64,000 nt of DNA. Origin: Brachyspira hampsonii 30446 (GTDB taxonomy: Bacteria; Spirochaetota; Brachyspiria; Brachyspirales; Brachyspiraceae). Where the stretch lies: contig NZ_JH994110.1 of the NCBI RefSeq assembly GCF_000316195.1, positions 786,407-850,406 of the forward strand, given 5' to 3'. The notes under the pieces are model-generated. The model was not told the origin of the DNA. It saw nothing but the letters and a program-made list of their open reading frames with translations, and searched no databases. A program made the translations under genes and the position numbers. Shown here piece by piece: positions 47,164-54,263 of this stretch. The stretch's first letter is position 1, and each line of letters begins with the position of its first letter.

Positions 47164-47730
47164 TCAGTAATTTGTGAGCATTTTTTTTACCCTATAATTC
47201 GTATAATCTTTTTCTACATTATAATCTATAATAATCAAATATGGTCTTGCATTAGTATATACATACTTTATATCTATGATAATATTATTTATTTTATCCC
47301 CATTTATGATGTTTTCTCTCCATTCCATTTCTGTTTTTTTCATTTCTCCCATATTTAGATTTTTATTTATTGGTATAAGATTATCAATATTAGGAGAGCC
47401 TCCGAATTGTCTGCCTATTATATGTCCTCCTTGATCCTTACCCTTTATACCATAAAGCTCTACAATTTTTCTTTGGGCATAACTATTTCTTTTGGCATTT
47501 GAAAGTGTTAAATTCTTTTTTCTTATGACTTTATATATTCTTGATGAGCTGTCAGTGCTGTATAGAGTATCATTTATATTATATTTTATATTAGGTTTTA
47601 GATATTCTATTCTGTTTATTTTTATAATATGCTCTTTATCATATTCATTTTTTATATTATATACCTGATTAGTAGTTTGGCATGATATTATAAAAATTAT
47701 AGATAATATGCTGCAAATATATGTTTTCAT
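47164..47730 (-). CDS. lipoprotein DNA/RNA non-specific endonuclease (NS_2 type)
   Basis: 188 residues with a lipoprotein signal ending IISC (Cys17). RKIVELYGIKGKDQGGHIIG followed by RQFGGSPNIDNLIPIN is the core of Endonuclease_NS_2 nucleases, with the catalytic His in GGH and the metal-binding Asn in the NLNMGE segment. The domain is best known from secreted polymorphic toxins; here it is lipid-anchored with no toxin leader and no immunity gene beside it. It may scavenge nucleic acid outside the cell or act in DNA uptake. Confidence 0.75.
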   Translation of the reverse strand: MKTYICSILSIIFIISCQTTNQVYNIKNEYDKEHIIKINRIEYLKPNIKYNINDTLYSTDSSSRIYKVIRKKNLTLSNAKRNSYAQRKIVELYGIKGKDQGGHIIGRQFGGSPNIDNLIPINKNLNMGEMKKTEMEWRENIINGDKINNIIIDIKYVYTNARPYLIIIDYNVEKDYTNYRVKKMLTNY

Positions 47731-47886
47731 AATCTTAATTATTATGATTATATTTTTTATTTATTTAGTTACAACCTTTTAAAAAGGGAGTTTTTAATTT
47801 TTTTATATGAAAATACATTTTATATGCGGTATTTATTTTCGGAAATATTGATTTTATAATAATTATATTTGTTATATATTAATAAA

Positions 47887-47925
47887 AAAGCCATGCATGA
47901 ATTAATCATACATGGCTTTATTTTT
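47887..47925. terminator. bidirectional terminator
   Basis: AAAGCCATGCATGA pairs with TCATACATGGCTTT with one mismatch, flanked by A and T runs. It lies after the LysM gene. Confidence 0.85.
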
Positions 47926-47943
47926 TAGTAATTAATTATATTC

Positions 47944-49827
47944 TTACTCAGCAGTTTGTGCAGCTTCAGTAGTTTCTTCTGTATTAGCATTTTCAGTATT
48001 GTTATTTTGCTGCTGATTTCTTAATATCATAGCTTCGTCATAAGTAATATATTCCATATTAGGATCATAAGTACCAGCTCTTTCTTCACCGTTCATACTA
48101 GGTATAGTTAATACTTGACCAGGAAGTATCAAGTCAGGGTTATTAGGATCTCTTAATACATTTCTATTAGCCTGATACAATCTATACCATTGTATAGGAT
48201 CATTATATATGAAGGAATAACCAGCTATTCTCCATAAAGCATCAGTTAGAGGAGTTCTTTGTACTACAGTGTAATACATAGGAAGTACAGTAACTTTTCC
48301 TTCAGTATTAACAGTTTGTCCTGTAGTAGCATCTATGATTTGACCTGTTTCATTATTGTTATTGTCTGTATCAACCAAATCACCGTCTACAGGTCTTTTT
48401 GGTCCCATTTCATATATAGCATTCATAGATCTGTTAGCTTCTTCTAATTTTTCTCTAGCTAAAGTATTGTCATTATTAGCCAAAGCGTCTTCAGCATCTT
48501 TTATTATTTGAGAAAGGTTTTGATCTTCTTCGCTATCTGGTATTATATAACCTTCATCAATTAATTGCTGATATCTAGCTTTAAGCTCATCTAATTGTCT
48601 TTGATTTTCTTCTCTTGCTATGGCAAGATCACGATTATTAACTAAATCGTCCATAGCTTTAGAAGCTTCCAATGCTTTCTGACTAGCAGCAGCAGGATCT
48701 GTTTCTACAACATTGTTAGCATCAGCTAAAAGAGTAGATATATTCTGATCAGTTTCATCGCCTCTTGTTATAGTGCTATCATTAACAAGACTGTCATATT
48801 TCTGCTGTGCATTAGCAATATCTTGTTTAGCTTTAGCAACAGCATCTGCCTGTTCTTTAGCAAGTGCTTCTTGCTCTGCTTTTTGTCTGGCTTCTTCTTC
48901 AGCTTTTCTTTTAGCTTCAGCTTCTGCCTTAGCCCTAGCTTCTGCCTCTGCTTTAGCTTTTGCCTCAGCAGCAGCTTTTGCTTTGGCTTCTGCCTCTGCT
49001 TTAGCTTTTGCTTTGGCTTCTGCCTCTGCTTTAGCTTTTGCCTCAGCGGCAGCTTTTGCTTTAGCTTCTGCCTCTGCTTTTGCCTTAGCAGCAGCGGCAG
49101 CTTTTTCAGCAGCAGCTTTTGCATCTGCTTCAGCTTTAGTAATACCAGCAAGAGCAGCAGCAACATTCTGCTGAACGCTTGCAAAGTTATCAGCTTTTAA
49201 AGCTTCATCAGCTTTAGTTAAAGCACCCGAAACTGTTTTATCATTATTATCACCTGCTTTTATACTTTTACCTAAAGCAGCATTATATTTAGATCTAGCA
49301 TCAGCTATTGATTTAGAAGCAGTATCTCTCTCTCTTCCTAAATAACCTTCTTTAACTGAATTAGCAGAAGATAGAGCATTATTATAGTATTGTAAAACAG
49401 TATTAAAAGTATTAGAAGCAGTATTAAATTCTTCATCATTTTGTGCTACTGTGTCAGGACCAGGTATGCTTCCTATATTAGCATTTCCTTCTTCAAAATA
49501 TTTCACAGCCTCTTCATACTGAGCTTTGAATTGATTATCGCTTGCAGCTCCCATTTGATTTATTTCAGTTATTGCATTATCAGCATCATTTTTAGTTTTA
49601 TTTATTCTAGCATTCATAAGTCTGTAGAACAATGCCATAGAAGCTTTATCTATGCTTACAGATGCCTCTTGAGATTTATCATAAGACTGCTGATATTGAC
49701 CTTGATTTTGAAGATCATCAGCTTCTTGAGTTATTCTAGCAGCATCTTCATAAGTTTGTGCCGGTAAAACAGACCATGTGAAAGATAATAAAGCTATAGT
49801 AGCCATTATTTTTTTTATTTTCATCAT
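47944..49827 (-). CDS. exported LysM protein with Ala/Lys/Glu-rich helix
   Basis: 627 residues. A signal peptide of about 23 residues ends LPAQ. A helical region with TPR-like spacing follows. Residues about 235-330 are an alternating Ala-Lys-Ala-Glu tract (AEAKAKAAAEAKAKAEAE type), expected to form one long rigid helix as in TolA. More helices follow, then a LysM domain near 515-580 (LWRIAGYSFIYNDPIQWYRL, LPGQVLTIPS) that binds peptidoglycan. The layout recalls the treponemal antigen TmpB. The partner lipoprotein gene lies 15 bases upstream. It may span the periplasm between outer layers and the wall. Confidence 0.75.
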   Translation of the reverse strand: MMKIKKIMATIALLSFTWSVLPAQTYEDAARITQEADDLQNQGQYQQSYDKSQEASVSIDKASMALFYRLMNARINKTKNDADNAITEINQMGAASDNQFKAQYEEAVKYFEEGNANIGSIPGPDTVAQNDEEFNTASNTFNTVLQYYNNALSSANSVKEGYLGRERDTASKSIADARSKYNAALGKSIKAGDNNDKTVSGALTKADEALKADNFASVQQNVAAALAGITKAEADAKAAAEKAAAAAKAKAEAEAKAKAAAEAKAKAEAEAKAKAKAEAEAKAKAAAEAKAKAEAEARAKAEAEAKRKAEEEARQKAEQEALAKEQADAVAKAKQDIANAQQKYDSLVNDSTITRGDETDQNISTLLADANNVVETDPAAASQKALEASKAMDDLVNNRDLAIAREENQRQLDELKARYQQLIDEGYIIPDSEEDQNLSQIIKDAEDALANNDNTLAREKLEEANRSMNAIYEMGPKRPVDGDLVDTDNNNNETGQIIDATTGQTVNTEGKVTVLPMYYTVVQRTPLTDALWRIAGYSFIYNDPIQWYRLYQANRNVLRDPNNPDLILPGQVLTIPSMNGEERAGTYDPNMEYITYDEAMILRNQQQNNNTENANTEETTEAAQTAE

Positions 49828-49842
49828 TTACTCCTTATAAAT

Positions 49843-50463
49843 TTAGTTCTGTTCCTGTTCAAAGGCTTCTATTTCCTGCATCATTTTTTCTAATTGAGCC
49901 AAACGCTCTTTAACTAATTTCAAAGCCTCATCACTTCTATCAAATTGTTCTTTAGTTTTATTGTATAAATCTGTATAAGCTACTTTAGCTTGATAAAGTT
50001 TATCTACCATAACTCTATAATCTTTAGTTTCAGCTGTATACATTGCATTAGCTTCCTGATATACTGTATCAGCTTTAGTGAATTCATCACCGTACATTAC
50101 ACTAGCTTTAATATCAATAGCGTTAGTTGCACTTTCATCAGTCTGTTTTTTTAGTATTTCAGAATATGGTGGTAAACCTTTGTCTAAAACCAAATTATAA
50201 TTAGTTTCAGCAGTTAATAATAATTCTTTGGCTTTTTCAGCTTCATCTTCATTTTCTTCTTTCATTATGATATCAGCTTCAGCATAGCCTTTTTCTGCTA
50301 TATCAAAATCTTCCTGAGCAAATGTTTGTATCTCCGGATATTTGTTTACTACAGTATCTCTTAGAGCGGTTACTCTTTCATACTCCTTTACAGGCAAACC
50401 GCCGCATGAAATAAGCATAAAAGCTATTAGGGTTATAAAACCTATTTGCAACTTCAATTTCAT
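49843..50463 (-). CDS. helical lipoprotein, partner of the LysM protein
   Basis: 206 residues with a lipoprotein signal ending LISC (Cys20). The mature part is almost wholly helical with repeated Ala/Glu/Tyr heptads (EDFDIAEKGYAEADIIMKEE, EFTKADTVYQEANAMYTAE) and no known domain. The internal repeat of a 'D-x-A-x-x-x-Y-x-E-A' pattern occurs about twice. It is the first gene of a two-gene operon with the LysM protein. The pair resembles a lipid-anchored half and a wall-binding half of one complex; that is inference. Confidence 0.6.
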   Translation of the reverse strand: MKLKLQIGFITLIAFMLISCGGLPVKEYERVTALRDTVVNKYPEIQTFAQEDFDIAEKGYAEADIIMKEENEDEAEKAKELLLTAETNYNLVLDKGLPPYSEILKKQTDESATNAIDIKASVMYGDEFTKADTVYQEANAMYTAETKDYRVMVDKLYQAKVAYTDLYNKTKEQFDRSDEALKLVKERLAQLEKMMQEIEAFEQEQN

Positions 50464-50541
50464 AATCAGATTAATCCTCCAGTGTTTATAAAATATATTT
50501 TATGGCTTTCAATTAAGTAAAACCATAATTATTAAAATAAG

Positions 50542-50582
50542 AAAAAAAAATAATTGCATTTTATGAAAAAAAATGCAATTAT
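50542..50582 (-). promoter_or_regulatory. perfect hairpin with T run at the 5' end of the LysM operon
   Basis: ATAATTGCATTTT (50550-50562) pairs perfectly with AAAATGCAATTAT (50570-50582). Read on the minus strand, eight or nine T bases follow, as in a terminator. It starts at the predicted transcription start of the operon, so it may be a 5' stabilising stem or an attenuator. It could also be a second terminator for gltD. Confidence 0.5.
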
Positions 50583-50589
50583 GTTAACT

Positions 50590-50617
50590 ATGTTATTATT
50601 AACGGTATAAAAGTCAA
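50590..50617 (-). promoter_or_regulatory. candidate promoter of the LysM operon
   Basis: On the minus strand TTGACT and TAACAT are 16 bases apart. The -10 is weak (four of six). The predicted start near 50583 coincides with the hairpin described separately. Confidence 0.35.
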
Positions 50618-50670
50618 TAGCTTTTGTAATTTTTTACTTATTTTACATATTAGATCATTTATTTTTCTCA

Positions 50671-50703
50671 TAAAAAAAGAGACTTTATTTTAAAAAGTCT
50701 CTT
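50671..50703 (-). terminator. terminator of gltD
   Basis: AAGAGACTTT pairs with AAAGTCTCTT; read on the minus strand seven T bases follow. It is 27 bases after the gltD stop codon. Confidence 0.85.
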
Positions 50704-50730
50704 CCTTATATAAATATTTACAGAGAAATA

Positions 50731-52155
50731 TTATCTATTAGACAAATATTTATCTATTCCGGCAGCAGCTTTTTTACCATCTCCAATAGCTAAAATAACA
50801 GTAGCAGCACCTCTTGCCGCATCGCCTCCAGCAAATACACCTTCTATAGAAGTAGCACCTGTTTCTTCATCTATAACATAAGTTCCTTTTTTAGTAGTTT
50901 GTAATTCAGGTACTTTTCTAGCTATAAGAGGGTTAGGAGTAGTACCTATAGCAATTACAATAGCATCAACTTCTATATCTTCAGTTTGACCTTCAACAGG
51001 AATTGGTTTTCTTCTTCCATCTGCATCAGGCTCTCCAAGTTCCATAACTTGAGTTCTAACGGCTATAACATTATCATTTTCATCACCTAATATTTCTAAA
51101 GGTGCTCTTAAAAATCTAAAATCAACACCTTCTTCCATAGCATGGTGAATTTCTTCTAATCTTGCAGGAAGTTCTTTTTCAGTTCTTCTGTATATTATGT
51201 ATACTTTTTCAGCACCTAATCTTACAGCAGTTCTGCAGGCATCCATAGCAACATTACCGCCTCCCAATACAGCTACTTTTTTATGTCTTATAACAGGAGT
51301 ATCTACTTCAGGAAATTTATAAGCTCCCATTAAATTAACTCTTGTTAAATACTCATTAGCAGAATAAACACCGCAGAAATGTTCACCAGGAACATTCAAA
51401 AAAGCAGGAAGTCCAGCACCTGTTCCTAAGAATATGGCATCATATTCTTTTCTTAATTCATTAAAATCTAAAGAAATACCAGCCACTTCATTAATTTTAA
51501 ATTTTACTCCGTCTTTTTTAAGATTTTCTACTTCATGAGCTACTAATTCTTTTGGAAGACGAAACTCCGGAATACCGTACATTAATACGCCGCCTATAGT
51601 ATGCAAAGCCTCCAATACTGTAACATCATATCCTAATTTTATTAAATCTCCCGCACAAGCTAAACCTGCAGGACCTGCTCCGACTATACATACTTTTTTA
51701 CCGTTTTTTTCTACTTTTAAATCTTCATGCTGAGCATGTTTTCTTTCATAGTCAGCTACAAACATTTCCAATTTACCAATAGCAACAGGCTCTAAGTTTT
51801 TACCAGTAGCTTTATCTTTAGCATTACCTACAACACATCTTTCTTCGCATTGTTCTTCCTGAGGGCATACTCTTCCGCATGCAGCAGGTAAAGCATTAGT
51901 TTCTTTTATTTTTTTGGCTGCTTCTAAAAACTTTCTTTCCGCTATAAGTCCTATAAATTCAGGAATTTTTACCTTAGCAGGACATCCTTCCATACAATGA
52001 GGAACTTTGCAGTCCAAACATCTTAAAGATTCCTGATATGCCTGTTCCTCAGTATATCCTAAAGGAACCTCTTTAAAATCTTTGCTTCTTTCTTCCGGAC
52101 TTCTAGTAGGCATTTCCTGTCTAGGTATTTCTCCTAATTTTGATCTTGGTGGCAT
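50731..52155 (-). CDS. gltD: glutamate synthase small subunit-type NADPH oxidoreductase
   Basis: 474 residues. The N-terminal Fe4S4 domain has CLDCKVPHCMEGCPAKVKIP and CGRVCPQEEQCEERC. The FAD site is VCIVGAGPAGLACAGDLIKL, the NADPH site VAVLGGGNVAMDACRTAVRL, and GVFAGGDAARGAATV closes the FAD site. With the large subunit it makes glutamate from glutamine and 2-oxoglutarate. No gltB is adjacent, so it may act alone as a homo-oligomeric GltA-type enzyme or with a distant partner. AGGAGA precedes the ATG. Confidence 0.85.
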   Translation of the reverse strand: MPPRSKLGEIPRQEMPTRSPEERSKDFKEVPLGYTEEQAYQESLRCLDCKVPHCMEGCPAKVKIPEFIGLIAERKFLEAAKKIKETNALPAACGRVCPQEEQCEERCVVGNAKDKATGKNLEPVAIGKLEMFVADYERKHAQHEDLKVEKNGKKVCIVGAGPAGLACAGDLIKLGYDVTVLEALHTIGGVLMYGIPEFRLPKELVAHEVENLKKDGVKFKINEVAGISLDFNELRKEYDAIFLGTGAGLPAFLNVPGEHFCGVYSANEYLTRVNLMGAYKFPEVDTPVIRHKKVAVLGGGNVAMDACRTAVRLGAEKVYIIYRRTEKELPARLEEIHHAMEEGVDFRFLRAPLEILGDENDNVIAVRTQVMELGEPDADGRRKPIPVEGQTEDIEVDAIVIAIGTTPNPLIARKVPELQTTKKGTYVIDEETGATSIEGVFAGGDAARGAATVILAIGDGKKAAAGIDKYLSNR

Positions 52156-52211
52156 ATATGTATCTCCTATTTTAGGTATTTTTTATTTTGGCTTTTTTAT
52201 TATTGCCAAAG

Positions 52212-52239
52212 ATTATACTATAATTTTAAATATAATCAA
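52212..52239 (-). promoter_or_regulatory. promoter of gltD
   Basis: On the minus strand TTGATT and TATAAT are 16 bases apart, giving a start about 50 bases before the ATG. The second MITE lies 118 bases further upstream. Confidence 0.6.
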
Positions 52240-52356
52240 TGCTAATATTATTTTTTTATTTTGAAGTTTTTTGTTATTAGATTGATATACTTTTTTAAAA
52301 AAGCACTTGACAAGATTATATATAAAAATTGCGTAATTTATAATTATAAGATAATA

Positions 52357-52557
52357 GAGTTGTTTCAAAACTAATTTTTTATAATTTTGTGGGGACTAGC
52401 CCCCACCCCCCCACTTCTTTTGGTGACCCAAAGAAGCAAAAGGACTGAATATTTATATACTAAAATAATAAGCTATAAAACATGTAAAACATTATTTTAT
52501 AATTGACAATTACTAATTTTTTATATGTAATTTTGTCAAGTAGTTTTTAAACAAGTC
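52357..52557. mobile_element. MITE-like element, copy 2 (201 bp)
   Basis: The ends GAGTTGTTTCAAAACTA and TAGTTTTTAAACAAGTC are inverted repeats and are flanked by TA on both sides, as in copy 1 at 27021-27280. The CTACTTGACAAA subterminal sequence lies next to the right end here and next to the left end in copy 1, so the copies are in opposite orientation. The interior has no gene but a GC-rich stem (GTGGGGACTAGCCCCCAC) and a CTTCTTTTGGT...CCAAAGAAG pair. The rest of the gap to 52612 is AT-rich and empty. Confidence 0.75.
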
Positions 52558-52611
52558 TAATATAGCTAATATAAATGAATATTATGAATCTTATTATAAA
52601 CTCAATAAAAT

Positions 52612-52654
52612 AAAAAACCGATCATTTAATCTGAATAAAAATGACCGGTTTATA
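52612..52654 (-). terminator. terminator of the nanA-like gene
   Basis: AAACCGGTCATTT pairs with AAATGATCGGTTT with one G-T pair; on the minus strand a T run follows. It is about 20 bases after the stop codon. Confidence 0.85.
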
Positions 52655-52674
52655 TAAAAATTATACAAAAATAA

Positions 52675-53589
52675 TTATTTTATGCTGTTTATAGCGTCAT
52701 CTATCATTTTGGCACAATTTTCTATTTTCTTTTTATCTTCATCTATTACATTGCTTAATGGTTTTCTTACTCCGCCCAATTCCAAACCTTTTAATTTAAG
52801 AATAGCTTTCATTACGGCATACAAATTACCATGACATTCACACATAGCATATATGATTCTATCTATTTTATATTGTATATCTCTTGCTTTTTCAAACTGA
52901 CATTTATTAACAGCATCATTAGCTGCTAAGAATAATTCAGGCATTACGGCATAAGTACCGCCTATTCCTGCATCAGCACCTATTAATCTTCCTGCTACGA
53001 ATTGTTCATCTGGTCCGTTAAATATGATGCTGTCATCGCCGCCTACATCTTTAAACATTTGAATATCCTGTACAGGCATAGATGAGTTTTTTACACCTAT
53101 AACTCTTGGATTTTCTCTCATCTTTTTATAAAGATTAACATTTAAAGCAACACCTGCAAGCTGAGGTATATTATATATAATAAAATCTGTATTAGGGGCA
53201 GCAGCACTTATATCATTCCAATATTCTGCTATAGAGTAGTCAGGGAGATGGAAATATATAGGAGGAATAGAAGCTATAGCATCTACGCCCAATTTTTCAG
53301 CATGAGCTGCTAATTCAGCACTATCAGCAGTATTGTTGCAGCCTACATGTGCTATGATAGTGATTTTACCTTTTGCTATTTCCATAACATTTTCTAATAC
53401 TAATTTTCTTTCTTCTTTACTATGGTAAATACATTCACCTGAAGAACCGCCTACATATAAACCATTTACACCTTTGTCTATTAAATGCTGTGTAAATTTT
53501 TTAACTCTTTCAGGGCTTATTTCTCCTTTTTCATCATAACAAGCATAAAAGGCAGGAATAATTCCTTTGTACTTATCTAAGTTTCTCAT
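52675..53589 (-). CDS. nanA: N-acetylneuraminate lyase-like DapA-family aldolase
   Basis: 304 residues with the DapA/NanA barrel. GLYVGGSSGECIYHSKEERK is the NanA-type carboxylate loop (DapA usually has GTTGE). Tyr139 in IIYNIPQLAGV and Schiff-base Lys167 in IGVKNSS are in place. It would cleave sialic acid to N-acetylmannosamine and pyruvate, useful on mucin in the gut. No other nan genes are here, so the exact substrate is open. AGGAGAG precedes the ATG. A leader of about 110 bases carries a candidate repressor site. Confidence 0.75.
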   Translation of the reverse strand: MRNLDKYKGIIPAFYACYDEKGEISPERVKKFTQHLIDKGVNGLYVGGSSGECIYHSKEERKLVLENVMEIAKGKITIIAHVGCNNTADSAELAAHAEKLGVDAIASIPPIYFHLPDYSIAEYWNDISAAAPNTDFIIYNIPQLAGVALNVNLYKKMRENPRVIGVKNSSMPVQDIQMFKDVGGDDSIIFNGPDEQFVAGRLIGADAGIGGTYAVMPELFLAANDAVNKCQFEKARDIQYKIDRIIYAMCECHGNLYAVMKAILKLKGLELGGVRKPLSNVIDEDKKKIENCAKMIDDAINSIK

Positions 53590-53688
53590 GTTTTCTCTCC
53601 TATATTTTATTTTTTATTAAAATTTATCTTATTTTTTTATTCATCAAAAATATATTAAATAATTTTAATTAAACCTTATATTAACTTT

Positions 53689-53702
53689 TGCAACCGTGTG
53701 CA
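53689..53702 (-). promoter_or_regulatory. candidate operator at the start site of the nanA-like gene
   Basis: TGCAACCGTGTGCA is an imperfect palindrome with a central CG, the style of LacI-family operators. It begins directly downstream of the -10 box of the promoter at 53711-53740, at the predicted start site, where a repressor would block initiation. Confidence 0.45.
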
Positions 53703-53710
53703 TTATTTAT

Positions 53711-53740
53711 ATTATACATCATTAATAGTTTTTTTGTAAA
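53711..53740 (-). promoter_or_regulatory. promoter of the nanA-like gene
   Basis: On the minus strand TTTACA and a perfect TATAAT are 18 bases apart, giving a start near 53704 and a leader of about 115 bases. Confidence 0.6.
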
Positions 53741-53957
53741 CTAATTTCATAAAAAAAATAGTAATATGCTATGAAATTAGCATAATTTTTACAAAATGTA
53801 TGAATTGTCTTATAAAGTTGGTTTTATATGATTTTTTATACTTCAATAATAATTTTTAAATTAGAAGATAATAAATAAGACAAGTCATCATATAAATAAA
53901 TTTATTTTATGGTTAAGGCAGAGTATATATAATAAAAAATAATTTTTTAATAAATCA

Positions 53958-53986
53958 TTGACTAAAATCATTTTTTAATATATAAT
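53958..53986 (+). promoter_or_regulatory. promoter of rpmB
   Basis: TTGACT and TATAAT with a 17-base spacer; predicted start near 53993, about 44 bases before the rpmB ATG. It is among the best promoters in the window, fitting a ribosomal protein gene. The rest of the 447-base gap (53590-54036) is AT-rich apart from the divergent nanA control region. Confidence 0.75.
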
Positions 53987-54036
53987 CACTGCATTATAAT
54001 TGTAAACTAAATAATATTATTTTTTTGGAGGAAAAA

Positions 54037-54228
54037 ATGGCAAGAGTATGTGAAATATGCGGTAAAGGTAAGCAAAATGGTCATAGTGTAAGCCATTCTA
54101 ATATAAAGACTAAACGCTCTTTTAATGCTAACTTACAAAATGTAAAAATAGAAGTAAATGGTTCTGCAAAAAAAGCTTTAGTTTGTACTAAATGTATTAA
54201 AGGTAATAAAGTTTCTAAAGCTAAATAA
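54037..54228 (+). CDS. rpmB: 50S ribosomal protein L28
   Basis: 63 residues from ATG 54037, with GGAGG six bases upstream; the TTG at 54025 would overlap that site and is not the start. [20 protein letters not shown] is the L28 start with the first CxxC knuckle, [10 protein letters not shown] the central motif, and CTKCIKG the second knuckle, so this is the zinc-binding form. It sits at the peptidyl-transferase side of the large subunit. The ispH fusion gene follows by 35 bases. Confidence 0.95.
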   Translation: MARVCEICGKGKQNGHSVSHSNIKTKRSFNANLQNVKIEVNGSAKKALVCTKCIKGNKVSKAK

Positions 54229-54263
54229 TAATATTATTATTCCTTATAAAAAATTATAAACAA

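Noticed and set aside
48768..49200. Open frames over the Ala/Lys repeat of the LysM gene in three other frames
   Set aside because: Repeat-driven shadows (Leu/Lys/Gln or Ala/Ser strings); the true frame has signal peptide, LysM domain and ribosome site.
52305..52330. TTGACA at 52309 as a plus-strand promoter
   Set aside because: No -10 at proper distance and no plus-strand gene for more than 1.5 kb downstream.
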